64,000 nucleotides of DNA from contig NZ_CP132543.1 of assembly GCF_030845195.1 (NCBI RefSeq), positions 2,621,501 to 2,685,500 of the forward strand. The letters run 5' to 3'. The notes below the pieces were generated by a model, which did not search any database, was not told where the DNA came from, and saw only the letters and a list, made by a program, of their open reading frames with translations. The position numbers and the translations under genes were made by a program. This DNA comes from Sanyastnella coralliicola (lineage in GTDB: Bacteria > Bacteroidota > Bacteroidia > Flavobacteriales_D > Sanyastnellaceae). Below are positions 46,204-54,556 of this stretch, in pieces (the stretch's first letter is position 1; the number at the start of each line of letters is the position of its first letter).

Positions 46204-48711
46204 ATGGATATGAAGTTTTTCGCTGCATCTGTATTGACCTTTCTACTGTGCCTGAGTCTGAATTCTCTTCGAGCGCAGACCATTCAAATGCCTTTTGAAA
46301 CCGAATGGGACTTTACTGATGCCGCAGATGAACATTGGCGTCAAGCTACTGTCCCAGGCTATGTTCATACCGACCTGCGTAATTACAACCTTATTCCTGA
46401 GCCCTATTATGCCGATAATGAAAATCGCGTGCAATGGGTCTCGAACAAATCATGGTGGTACCGAACCGTACCCTTCATCTTAAGCGATGACATTCTTGCC
46501 AAAGACCACGTTGAACTCACGTTTCGAGGCATCGACACCTTTGCAGAGATCTGGTACAACGGCGAGAAAATGCTCGACGTTAATAACGCTCACCGCTCTT
46601 GGACCATCGACTTAAAACAGGGATATGTAGACTACAACAACGTCATCGAGATTCGTTTTCGGTCTCCTCTGAAAGAAGGACAAGCGCTGATGGAAGCGCA
46701 GGATCATCCATTGCCAGGTGAAGCCATTCGCGCAGTGGCACGTAAGCCTCAATTCCACTACGGTTGGGACTGGGGTCCAAAGCTCACCTCTTCAGGGATC
46801 TCTGGAGCTATTGATCTACGCGCTTGGAGCGGAGTTACCCTAGACGACGTTACCTTCTCTACCCTTTCGGCAAACCGAGATAGTGCCGTGCTTGAAGTGA
46901 AGTGCTTTGTGCGATCTGATCATTCAGGCACCATAAACATCACAGGCAGCATGAGCGCGCTGGTGACCGCGGCCAATCCCTTCAAGTTCTCCGGGGATAT
47001 TCAACCTGGAGAGAATGTCATTACTGAACAGATTGTAGTCAAACGTCCGCAGCTTTGGTGGACGGCCGATAAGGGTGATCAACCCATCTATGATGTCACG
47101 GTGAAGGTTACTGGTGAGGTGAACGGACAAGCGCTACGCGAATTCGTAAAAACGAAGTTAGGTATTCGCACCATTGAACTCGACACTTCTCCTTTGGAAA
47201 ATGGAAGCAGGTTCCGATTCCTGTTGAACGGAGAACCGGTCTTCATGAAAGGGGCGAATTACATTCCTCAAGACCTCTTTGACACGCGTGTCTCTGAATA
47301 CGATTACCGTGAATTGCTGATTGATGCGCAGGCCGCTAACATGAATATGCTGCGTGTTTGGGGCGGCGGGATCTACGAACGCGACCTCTTCTATGACCTC
47401 TGTGACTCGCTTGGAATCATGGTTTGGCAAGACTTCATGTTTGCTTGTGCGATGTATCCTGGTGACGAAGAATACGCTGAAAACGTGCGCATCGAAGCCC
47501 AGGAACAGGTACAACGCTTATCGAGTCACCCTTGCATCGCCTTGTGGTGTGGGAACAACGAAAATGCTGAAGGATGGGCTCGTTGGGGCTGGCAAGAAGG
47601 CCTTTCAAAAAAGGAGAAGAAACGCATTGAAGAAAGCTACGCTCGCATCTTCGATGACGTACTACCATCGGCGGTAAGTGCTACTACCAATGTTCCATAC
47701 TGGGCTTCCTCCCCTATGCTCGGACGAGGTGATGACCGTCATCAATTCGAAGGCGATGCGCATTACTGGGGAGTATGGCATGATGCTGAACCCTTCGAAG
47801 TCTTCGAAGAAAAGGTTCCGCGCTTCATGAGTGAATTCGGGTTTCAGAGTTTCCCTGATGAGTTTACGTTGCGGACTGGGGTTCCAGAGAGTGAATGGGA
47901 TACTACTTCCGTTGTGCTCAAAGTGCATGAAAAGCATCCGCGTGGATTTAAGTTGATTGATGAATACATGCTCCGTGAGTACAATCAAGCAGCAGATTTC
48001 CGTGAGTGGATTTACAAGAGTCAGTTGGTACAGCGTAACGGTATGATTAAAGGTATTCATGCGCATCGCGCTAACGCGGAATGTGGCGGGAGCCTCTATT
48101 GGCAATTGAACGATTGCTGGCCGGTAGCAAGCTGGAGCAGCATTGATTACCGCGGCCGTTGGAAGGCGCTCCATTACCACGCTGAACAAGCCTTCGCTCC
48201 ACAGACCATGTGGTTAAACGAAGACGATAAAGGAATCTACCTCACCATCATTAACGATACACGAGACGCCTTTGCCGTTCCTGGAAGCGTGACTGTATTG
48301 AACGCATCGGGCGAGGCCATTCGTAAAAGCAGCATTGAGCAGTTCAAAGCGACTTCCGGAATTACGCGCGTTGATCTCAACACCCGTTCCGCCGACGGCG
48401 AGATTTATATGATTGAATGGAACGATGGCGGCCAAACTCGCAGAGACGTTTTCTTCCCGAACAGAATGAAGACCTACGATCTTCCAGAAACACGCATCAT
48501 CACTGAAGTCACTTCACGTGATCAAATCGTTTGGGAAATCAAACTACGCAGCGAATCACTTGCAGTCGATGTCCAAATCAATATCATGGAGGAAGGAAAA
48601 CTGAGTGACAACTACATCACGCTTCTCCCAGGAGAAACGAAGGTCATCACTTTCACCGCTGAACGCAGACTACGTCAAACTCCAACGGTCAATACTCAAT
48701 ACGTTCGTTAG
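46204..48711 (+). CDS. Beta-mannosidase (GH2 family), exported
   Basis: 835 residues, or 833 from the second ATG. A signal peptide (KFFAASVLTFLLCLSLNSLRAQ) is followed by a jelly-roll sugar-binding domain, an immunoglobulin-like domain, and the GH2 barrel. The acid/base glutamate is in WCGNNENAEGW and the nucleophile glutamate in MSEFGFQSFPDEF. AECGGSLYWQLNDCWP is the characteristic GH2 mannosidase segment. It removes terminal beta-mannose. No SusC/SusD pair is nearby, so this is not a classical polysaccharide utilisation locus. Convergent stop overlap with the PD40 gene. Confidence 0.93.
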   Translation: MDMKFFAASVLTFLLCLSLNSLRAQTIQMPFETEWDFTDAADEHWRQATVPGYVHTDLRNYNLIPEPYYADNENRVQWVSNKSWWYRTVPFILSDDILAKDHVELTFRGIDTFAEIWYNGEKMLDVNNAHRSWTIDLKQGYVDYNNVIEIRFRSPLKEGQALMEAQDHPLPGEAIRAVARKPQFHYGWDWGPKLTSSGISGAIDLRAWSGVTLDDVTFSTLSANRDSAVLEVKCFVRSDHSGTINITGSMSALVTAANPFKFSGDIQPGENVITEQIVVKRPQLWWTADKGDQPIYDVTVKVTGEVNGQALREFVKTKLGIRTIELDTSPLENGSRFRFLLNGEPVFMKGANYIPQDLFDTRVSEYDYRELLIDAQAANMNMLRVWGGGIYERDLFYDLCDSLGIMVWQDFMFACAMYPGDEEYAENVRIEAQEQVQRLSSHPCIALWCGNNENAEGWARWGWQEGLSKKEKKRIEESYARIFDDVLPSAVSATTNVPYWASSPMLGRGDDRHQFEGDAHYWGVWHDAEPFEVFEEKVPRFMSEFGFQSFPDEFTLRTGVPESEWDTTSVVLKVHEKHPRGFKLIDEYMLREYNQAADFREWIYKSQLVQRNGMIKGIHAHRANAECGGSLYWQLNDCWPVASWSSIDYRGRWKALHYHAEQAFAPQTMWLNEDDKGIYLTIINDTRDAFAVPGSVTVLNASGEAIRKSSIEQFKATSGITRVDLNTRSADGEIYMIEWNDGGQTRRDVFFPNRMKTYDLPETRIITEVTSRDQIVWEIKLRSESLAVDVQINIMEEGKLSDNYITLLPGETKVITFTAERRLRQTPTVNTQYVR
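48069..48081 (+). repeat. Iterated 13-mer CGCTANCGCGGAA, copy 10
   Basis: Central N is A. It lies in the beta-mannosidase gene in the frame reading A-N-A-E. Confidence 0.8.
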
Positions 48712-50333
48712 AGTTTGACCGTCTCTTTCATTACGGTCTCACCCAACTCGTTCAAGATCATTTCAAAACTGATCTGACCACTTGATTTACGAGACGAAAT
48801 GATGGCCTTATAGCGCACGCCACCTGGTAGATTGACACGCACTCTTCCAAGCTTGTCTGTCTTTTCGCTGGCGATGACACGATCTCCGTTTTCCAACATG
48901 AAATCTACCTGCGCACCTTTGAGGTTGTTCCCTTGGCTGTCTTGTACAGTCAAGATCATCGTCCCGTAATTGCTTGCAGAGTAGCCTTCGCTAATCAAAC
49001 GGTATTTCGACACATCGATCTCGTAAATGTCACGCTCACCAAGTGCATCATCGTATTCAGCAGCAATGTACATGGTCTTGCTATCACGCGTCAAAGAGAA
49101 GGTACTCTCTTCGTTCACCGTGTTAATCGGAAATCCGAGGTTCACAGGAATCGACCATTGACCATTTACGAACTCAGTTCGGAAGATATCGTAGCTACCC
49201 ATCGTCTGGTGACCGTTACTAGCGAAGTAAAGGGTCTTACCACTTGGGTGAATGAAGACAAATTTCTCGTCGAGCTCAGTGTTAATCACCTCACCCAAGT
49301 TTTTCGGCTTGCCCCATCCTTGACCGCTCTTTTTCGCTACATAGATGTCTCCTTGCCCTTGTCCTTCTGGACGTTCAGAAATGAAGTACAAGGTCTCGCC
49401 ATCAGCAGTAATCGATACCGAACTCTCGAAGTAAGAGGTATTCACCGGACGGTCCATTTTCTCAGGAGCACGCCATGAGTCTTCGTGTTTGTCGTAACCC
49501 GAAACGAAGATATCTCCCGCACTGTTCTGATTGTTTCGGTATACGAACATGCTTGTTCCATCAGGAGAAATAGAAAGCACCGCATCGTAGGTTGGTGTAT
49601 TCACTTCGCCGCTTACGCCTTCCGCGTCTATCCAAACGCCATCTTCTCCTTGCTTGGTGTAGTAAACGTCTTCGTAGAATTTGTAGTCACCTCCTTCATC
49701 GATTTCTCCACCTACGGCGTTAGAACGACGAGAAGTAAAGAAGAGCTTGTCTCCTTTCGCTGTTACGGAAGGGGCATATTCATCGAAACGCGAGTTGACT
49801 TCGGGTCCCATATTCTCAATGGACACCTGATGTGGTCTCGCCATGAGTTCTTTCGCGTATTTACATTGAGCGATAAAACGACGTGCCTCTTCCACATCAA
49901 ACGTGTTCTTATTCCCATTCTCATCAAGGAACTTCTGGAAGCGATCAATTGCTAGGTCGAGCTCTGCCAAACGATGGTGAATTTTCCCGTAGAAGAAGTC
50001 AACATTATCGTTCACCTTTGGGTCAATCTCTACCGCTTTATCAAGGTACTTGATTGCGAGATCATAACGCTTCAATTCATAGTGACAGCGCGCTGTCCAG
50101 TATTGTGCTGAGCTGTTATCAGGCTCTGCTTGAAGGATTTCACGATAAATGGTCAACGCACCGCGCATGTTGCGCTCATTGAACTCGTGTTTTGCCGCTA
50201 GCATTTTAGCAGGCAGGGCACCTTTCTCGAAAAATCCGGTATCATTTGTATCAGCTTCAAGCACTTCATAAGCTTGTGCTTGGAACGAAACCATCGCCAA
50301 TGCAAGGATGGGTAGGAGCAGCTTCAGATTCAT
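48708..50333 (-). CDS. TPR and PD40 (WD40-like) repeat envelope protein
   Basis: 541 residues with a signal peptide (MNLKLLLPILALAMVSFQAQA). Residues about 40-140 contain TPR units (AKHEFNERNMRGALTIYREI; CHYELKRYDLAIKYLDKAVEIDP). Residues about 180-440 are PD40 blades (YAPSVTAKGDKLFFTSRR; AVLSISPDGTSMFVYRN; SSVSITADGETLYFISERPEGQG; EKFVFIHPSGKTLYFASNG). A C-terminal carboxypeptidase-regulatory-like strand region follows. Related TPR/PD40 proteins with an added OmpA domain belong to T9SS or gliding machinery (PorE-like), but this one has no OmpA domain. A periplasmic envelope role is likely. Confidence 0.82.
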   Translation of the reverse strand: MNLKLLLPILALAMVSFQAQAYEVLEADTNDTGFFEKGALPAKMLAAKHEFNERNMRGALTIYREILQAEPDNSSAQYWTARCHYELKRYDLAIKYLDKAVEIDPKVNDNVDFFYGKIHHRLAELDLAIDRFQKFLDENGNKNTFDVEEARRFIAQCKYAKELMARPHQVSIENMGPEVNSRFDEYAPSVTAKGDKLFFTSRRSNAVGGEIDEGGDYKFYEDVYYTKQGEDGVWIDAEGVSGEVNTPTYDAVLSISPDGTSMFVYRNNQNSAGDIFVSGYDKHEDSWRAPEKMDRPVNTSYFESSVSITADGETLYFISERPEGQGQGDIYVAKKSGQGWGKPKNLGEVINTELDEKFVFIHPSGKTLYFASNGHQTMGSYDIFRTEFVNGQWSIPVNLGFPINTVNEESTFSLTRDSKTMYIAAEYDDALGERDIYEIDVSKYRLISEGYSASNYGTMILTVQDSQGNNLKGAQVDFMLENGDRVIASEKTDKLGRVRVNLPGGVRYKAIISSRKSSGQISFEMILNELGETVMKETVKL

Positions 50334-50354
50334 TCAGTTTGTCTGTTTGTTCTT

Positions 50355-50362
50355 CAAATTTA
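50355..50362 (-). promoter_or_regulatory. Candidate -7 promoter element of the TPR/PD40 gene
   Basis: TAAATTTG on the minus strand is an exact TAnnTTTG match 22 bases before the ATG. Confidence 0.55.
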
Positions 50363-50372
50363 GAAAAGTCTT

Positions 50373-50387
50373 TCTGCTATCGCAGGA
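50373..50387 (+). repeat. Covariant relative of the iterated 13-mer
   Basis: TCTGCTATCGCAGGA keeps the TANC centre and the downstream GGAA edge, but the stem pair next to GC is T-A instead of C-G. A similar TGCTAACGCAGGAA lies in mnmD at 52848-52861. Confidence 0.45.
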
Positions 50388-50389
50388 AC

Positions 50390-50415
50390 GCCTTTCTTCA
50401 CTAACGTGGAAAGGC
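50390..50415. promoter_or_regulatory. Extended hairpin with TAAC loop in the PD40/murQ gap
   Basis: GCCTTTC / GAAAGGC arms, a TT bulge, CAC / GTG inner pairs and a TAAC loop. The inner part CACTAACGTGGAA is a covariant form of the iterated 13-mer. It sits between divergent promoters and could be an operator or an RNA hairpin. Confidence 0.5.
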
Positions 50416-50482
50416 TTGAATAGTTATACATTCTTCACCTTTTGTGTATGCAAATGAAAGACCAAACTCAGGGCATTCATCG

Positions 50483-50490
50483 TACCTTTG
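50483..50490 (+). promoter_or_regulatory. Candidate -7 promoter element of murQ
   Basis: TACCTTTG is an exact match ending only six bases before the murQ ATG, so the transcript should have almost no leader. Confidence 0.6.
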
Positions 50491-50496
50491 TATTCA

Positions 50497-51312
50497 ATGG
50501 AAAAGAAGCTTCCTCATACGGAACGACAGAGCCACTATGATCACCTCGAACAAATGTCGGTGAGTGAGTTGCTGACGTCAATCAATAAAGAAGACCGTTC
50601 GGTGCCCGAAACCGTTGCAGGTGTCATCCCGAAGATTTCCACATTGGTAGAAATCATTGGTGATAAGATGAAGCAAGGCGGTAGACTATTCTACCTCGGC
50701 GCAGGAACCAGCGGACGACTCGGCATCGTAGATGCGAGTGAATGTCCGCCAACCTTCGGAGTAGACCAAGGCAGAGTTGTTGGTTTGATTGCCGGTGGAG
50801 ACAGTGCCATTCGAAAGGCCGTTGAGTTTGCGGAAGATGATCCGGAGGGAGGTTGGAACGATCTGTGCTCTCATAACGTAAATGAGAACGATGTGGTGAT
50901 TGGAATTGCAGCCAGTGGACGCACTCCATATGTAATTGGGGCCCTGAAACGTTGCCGAGAGAACAACATTGTCACAGGTTGTATTACATGCAACGAAGGA
51001 AGTGAATTAGCAGCCGTAGCTGATCACCCTATTGAAGCGGTAACTGGACCTGAGTTTGTCACCGGAAGCACACGCATGAAAGCAGGAACAGCGCAAAAGC
51101 TGATCCTCAATATGATTTCCACAGCAGTCATGATCCAGCTCGGACATGTCAAGGGAAATCGCATGGTAGACATGCAATTGGCAAACAATAAACTGTTAGA
51201 CCGAGGCACACGTATGATCGTAGAAGCCTTGGGCGTTCCCGCCGATACGGCGAGAAAATTATTAGAAGAAACAGGCAGTGTGCGCGCTGCTATTGAAAAA
51301 GGCAAAGAGTAA
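50497..51312 (+). CDS. murQ: N-acetylmuramic acid 6-phosphate etherase
   Basis: 271 residues from the ATG of MEKKLPHTERQ; a TTG three codons upstream overlaps the promoter. The SIS-fold signatures FYLGAGTSGRLGIVDASECPPTFG and VIGIAASGRTPYVIGAL, and the TGSTRMKAGTAQKLILNM motif, are present. The enzyme cleaves the lactyl ether of MurNAc 6-phosphate during peptidoglycan recycling. No murein transporter or NagA is adjacent. It is followed two bases later by a gene of unknown function beginning with GTG. Confidence 0.95.
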   Translation: MEKKLPHTERQSHYDHLEQMSVSELLTSINKEDRSVPETVAGVIPKISTLVEIIGDKMKQGGRLFYLGAGTSGRLGIVDASECPPTFGVDQGRVVGLIAGGDSAIRKAVEFAEDDPEGGWNDLCSHNVNENDVVIGIAASGRTPYVIGALKRCRENNIVTGCITCNEGSELAAVADHPIEAVTGPEFVTGSTRMKAGTAQKLILNMISTAVMIQLGHVKGNRMVDMQLANNKLLDRGTRMIVEALGVPADTARKLLEETGSVRAAIEKGKE

Positions 51313-51313
51313 G

Positions 51314-51895
51314 GTGCATAACATCGAACCATATTACAATTGGCGGAACCTCTACATTTCAAGCGAGGATCCTAGCTCTCCATTTTTTCAGAAGGAGTAC
51401 AGCGAATTGTATTATTCAGACAAAATCTACGACCATTACATCCACCCGCAGTGGGATAGTTTTGGTTCGCAGACCTTGTTCCTGAAGGTCATCTTTGCAG
51501 AATACAGCGAGGGTTATGCGATCATTGAAATGATCGGGGAATGGAATGATTGTCTGTACAACGACATCATGTTGCTAAAGCGTAATCTGATTGAAGGCAT
51601 GATGGACTCAGGTATTTCGAAGTTCATTATCCTCGGAGAAAACGTCTTGAATTTTCACCCCTCAGATGACTTGTACTACGAAGAGTGGTTCGAAGAAGTA
51701 GAAGATCAAGAAGGTTGGATCGCCTTGCTGAATTTCCGTGATCACGTCTTAGAAGATTTCCAAGAAGCCAACGTTGATTCGTACTTCGTTCTCGGTGGAA
51801 AACTGAATGAGCTCAAATGGCGCACGCAAATGCCAATGCAGTTATTCAGCCAAGTGAATGATCAAGTAATGAAGCGCTTAGGGCCTGTGCTCTAA
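51314..51895 (+). CDS. Conserved-looking protein of unknown function, coupled to murQ
   Basis: 193 residues starting at a GTG one base after the murQ stop codon; the longer reading would overlap murQ by 35 bases. It is acidic and rich in aromatic residues (HNIEPYYNWRNLYISSEDP; WFEEVEDQEGWIALLNFRDH). It has no signal peptide or membrane segment. I do not recognise a family. The close spacing suggests translational coupling to murQ. It converges with the Nudix gene, overlapping by four bases. Confidence 0.72.
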   Translation: MHNIEPYYNWRNLYISSEDPSSPFFQKEYSELYYSDKIYDHYIHPQWDSFGSQTLFLKVIFAEYSEGYAIIEMIGEWNDCLYNDIMLLKRNLIEGMMDSGISKFIILGENVLNFHPSDDLYYEEWFEEVEDQEGWIALLNFRDHVLEDFQEANVDSYFVLGGKLNELKWRTQMPMQLFSQVNDQVMKRLGPVL

Positions 51896-52338
51896 TAGAT
51901 TTCTCGAAGTCGACGCACCACTTCAGCGTCAGTCTCGAAAGTCATATCCTCCGGTGTTAAGGTATTGATCGCTTGCCATCGGAAGCTCTCCTCACGCTCT
52001 TCATGACGTTGCCAATCATACTTTTTTCGCGCTAGGCGGAACGAGACTTCGTCTCTTAACTTGGCGAAGTAATAGACGCTAATGATTTGATCAGTTGGGC
52101 GAAATCGACTGGCAATAAAGAAGTCGGTCGTGTAGAAATGCTCGAGAACTTCGATCTCCTGCCCTAGCTCCTCTAGAGCTTCACGCTGGGCTGCTTCTAT
52201 CAGTCCTTCGCCGTATTCAAGTCCACCACCGGGAAACTTCGTAGAATCCTTTCCTCCTAGAATTTCATCAGAGAGTAAGATTTGACCCTCCTCCACAATC
52301 AAAAAGTAAACACGGACATTAAATCGATCGATCTTCAT
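51892..52338 (-). CDS. Nudix hydrolase
   Basis: 148 residues. The Nudix box reads GGGLEYGEGLIEAAQREALEELGQ at about residues 35-58, matching Gx5Ex7REUxEExGU. It hydrolyses a nucleoside diphosphate linked to another moiety; the substrate is not evident. It starts inside the mnmD stop (ATGA overlap) and is cotranscribed with it. Confidence 0.9.
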   Translation of the reverse strand: MKIDRFNVRVYFLIVEEGQILLSDEILGGKDSTKFPGGGLEYGEGLIEAAQREALEELGQEIEVLEHFYTTDFFIASRFRPTDQIISVYYFAKLRDEVSFRLARKKYDWQRHEEREESFRWQAINTLTPEDMTFETDAEVVRRLREIY

Positions 52339-52994
52339 TTTCTTCCTCGTAGCATGTGTCTTTTTCCTGGAGGTCCTTCGATACGCTCCATGTCATACCC
52401 AGCGCTAGCCAAGTCTCTACGTACTTGTCCTTTCGCGCAGTAGGACACGAATATGCCACCTTCATTTGTCGCTTCACACAATTGCTGAAACAAAGACAAA
52501 CGCCACATTTCAGGCTGCGCTCTCGGACCAAAGGCATCATAGTAAACGACATCAGCCACCCCATGTTCAAGTCTGGCGTCTTCGAGCTTCACTTCCCGCT
52601 TTGTGACAGAAAATTGCTCATCGATAGCAACCTCCTCTTCCCAAGAAGCTTCATGAAGTTTTTGAAAGAAGACCGCTTCCTCATCACCCTCAGCATAGCC
52701 CAAAGGAGCCACCTCATCAAAGGTGACTGGAAATGCTTCCAATCCGATATAGTGAATCTTGGCCCCGGCTTTCTTCGCTGCTTTCCACGAAAGAATGGCG
52801 TTTAACCCTGTTCCGAAACCGACTTCTAAAATGGTAAGCTCCTTTTTTTCTGCTAACGCAGGAACCAATCCCATTTGAATGAAGACATGTTCGGATTCTT
52901 GCCGTGCTCCATGTCGAGAATGGTAGGTTTCTTCCAGCTCTTCCACTTCCAATGTCTGGGAGCCGTCACCGGTTGTGATGATCTTTCGTTTCAC
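52335..52994 (-). CDS. mnmD: tRNA 5-methylaminomethyl-2-thiouridine methyltransferase, MnmD domain
   Basis: 219 residues starting at GTG (MKRKIITTGDGSQTLEVEELEETYHSRHGA). EVGFGTGLNAILSW is the SAM-binding loop, VVYYDAFGPRAQPEMW is the catalytic region, and GQVRRDLASAGY closes the domain. This is the methyltransferase half of MnmC without the MnmC1 FAD domain, common in Bacteroidota. It methylates the wobble uridine side chain in tRNA. Its upstream side runs directly into repeat island A; TATCTTCG may be its promoter element. Confidence 0.92.
   Translation of the reverse strand: MKRKIITTGDGSQTLEVEELEETYHSRHGARQESEHVFIQMGLVPALAEKKELTILEVGFGTGLNAILSWKAAKKAGAKIHYIGLEAFPVTFDEVAPLGYAEGDEEAVFFQKLHEASWEEEVAIDEQFSVTKREVKLEDARLEHGVADVVYYDAFGPRAQPEMWRLSLFQQLCEATNEGGIFVSYCAKGQVRRDLASAGYDMERIEGPPGKRHMLRGRK
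52848..52861 (+). repeat. Covariant relative of the iterated 13-mer in mnmD
   Basis: TGCTAACGCAGGAA has the TAAC centre and a T-A outer stem pair, like the copy at 50373. Confidence 0.4.
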
Positions 52995-53232
52995 CGCGCG
53001 AAGATAGGGAAACGGGGGACGGTAGACGGTAGACGGTGGACGGTGGACGGTGGACTGTGGACCGGAGAGAATTATAAATAATGAATTTGAATAGTGAATG
53101 GTGAATTGAAGGGGCGACCCAACAGTTCATTTTTCAGTATTCATTACTTATTAGTCATTATTCGAAGGGGTTATTGGTTATTGGTTATTGGTTTTTAGAA
53201 ACTCGTGCCTCAGATTATTCACCCCTAAAATC

Positions 53233-53312
53233 AGGCGCATAAATGCGCCGCTAAGGGACCAGAGGGCTGTCTTAAAGTCCTTTAGCGGTGCATTTATGCA
53301 CCTTTTTTTTTT
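53233..53312. repeat. Hairpin element copy A1
   Basis: Palindrome GGCGCATAAATGCGCC, arm GCTAAGGGAC, loop, arm GTCCTTTAGC, palindrome GGTGCATTTATGCACC, then a run of ten T. The left and right halves can also pair with each other over about 27 bases. Confidence 0.8.
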
Positions 53313-53432
53313 GCGGACCGTGGGCCGGAGAGATTAATAATTAATGAATCGTGATTTGTGAATTTTGAATTGACCCAGTTACTGGTTTTTGGTTTTTGGA
53401 AACTCGTGCCTCAGATTATTCACCCCTAAATC

Positions 53433-53522
53433 AGGCGCATAAATGCGCCGCTAAGGGACCATAGGGCTGCCTTAAAGTCCTTTAGCGGTGCACCTGTCCC
53501 GTTCTTCGGGATTTATGCACCT
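53433..53522. repeat. Hairpin element copy A2
   Basis: Same as A1, but the right palindrome is opened by an insert with its own stem TCCCG/CGGGA around TTCT. All later copies share this insert. Confidence 0.8.
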
Positions 53523-53587
53523 TTTTTCGTGGACGGTGAACGGTTGACGGTTGACGGTTGACGGAACTAACGCCTAAAGCCCAACGC

Positions 53588-54556
53588 CTAACGCCTATCA
53601 ACCCGAATAATCGGTCGAAACCCAACATCCGTTTGTGGTCCGTCATTCGGCATGGTGCTTTCACAGCGGACATCATATCCGGTAGATTTCCATCCGCCGC
53701 CGCAGGCGATGCCTTTTTCGGCGACCATTTCGGCGACGTTTCCGTTCATGTTGTACAGACCGAAATCATTCTTTGTAAATGAACTCACAGGAGCCGTGAG
53801 TTGATAAGCAGAAATGAAGCACTCTTGGTTCTTCTTTCCAATTTCTCCAAGCGTCGCACCCGGATGACCGAGCATTGGGCCAGGAACACTGGTCAACACC
53901 TCGTACTCTCCTGTTTCAGAATTGTAATGGATGTTTCCTGCGCCCAAGTATCTGAAGTTGGCCAAAAAACATCCCTTCGCATTGCGAAGGTATGGTCCAC
54001 CCCATGCGTAGGTAGCGAATTCATGTCCGCCTTTGGCAGCGGCTACCCATTCGTCTCTTGTTGGCAGGGTCACGGTATATTTAACTTGTCCATCTGCAAA
54101 AGCATTCAACGAATCTTGAAGCCATGCACAGTAAAGCTCTGCCCCTTCATGTGAGACATTCACCACAGGATAATCATTGTATGCCGGGTGATTGAAGTAA
54201 TACTCAACAAAGGGCTCGTTATACCCCATCGGCGTGCGCCATTGAAGTGAATCAACTTGAGCTAAGGCTAGCTTTTCAGTTTCACCAGCTCGCTTTAAAT
54301 CAGTCAAAAACTCACGGTACATGAAGTTGCTCACCTCCGTAGTAGCGCAATAAAAACCTTCCACCATGACCGTCCGGTTATGGGTACAGGTATCACAATC
54401 CATGACCATCGTATATGCCATCCCAGGGACGGCCGCAAAGTGATCATCAAAGTGTTTCGGGAAGCCAGGATTCTTCTTGAGGTCCAAGGTCATCCAACTC
54501 GATAGCAAAAGAATGGCAGGTAGCGCCAAGGCAACAGCGCGATACTTCAGTTTCAT
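53588..54556 (-). CDS. SUMF1/formylglycine-generating-like domain protein
   Basis: 322 residues with a hydrophobic N-terminus (YRAVALALPAILLLSSWM), an uncleaved anchor or signal peptide without a lipobox cysteine. The SUMF1 fold is visible from about residue 40 (MVEGFYCATTEVSNFMYREFL; YPVVNVSHEGAELYCAWL; LPTRDEWVAAAKGG; GLYNMNGNVAEMVAEKG; GGGWKSTG; VGFRPIIRV). I do not see the paired active-site cysteines of true formylglycine-generating enzymes, so a structural role is likelier. T9SS GldK/GldJ are SUMF1-like lipoproteins, but this one is shorter. Its stop codon lies within repeat island A; its upstream side is island B. Confidence 0.8.
   Translation of the reverse strand: MKLKYRAVALALPAILLLSSWMTLDLKKNPGFPKHFDDHFAAVPGMAYTMVMDCDTCTHNRTVMVEGFYCATTEVSNFMYREFLTDLKRAGETEKLALAQVDSLQWRTPMGYNEPFVEYYFNHPAYNDYPVVNVSHEGAELYCAWLQDSLNAFADGQVKYTVTLPTRDEWVAAAKGGHEFATYAWGGPYLRNAKGCFLANFRYLGAGNIHYNSETGEYEVLTSVPGPMLGHPGATLGEIGKKNQECFISAYQLTAPVSSFTKNDFGLYNMNGNVAEMVAEKGIACGGGWKSTGYDVRCESTMPNDGPQTDVGFRPIIRVDRR

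Larger units (their letters stand above)
52995..53587. repeat. Repeat island A (no gene)
   Basis: Between the mnmD start and the SUMF1-gene stop. It has heptanucleotide arrays (GACGGTA/GACGGTG units at 53018-53063; GACGGTT units at 53529-53564), AT-rich words such as TTGGTTATTGG, and two full hairpin elements (53233-53303 and 53433-53522) preceded by near-identical flanks. No ORF here is credible. Confidence 0.85.
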
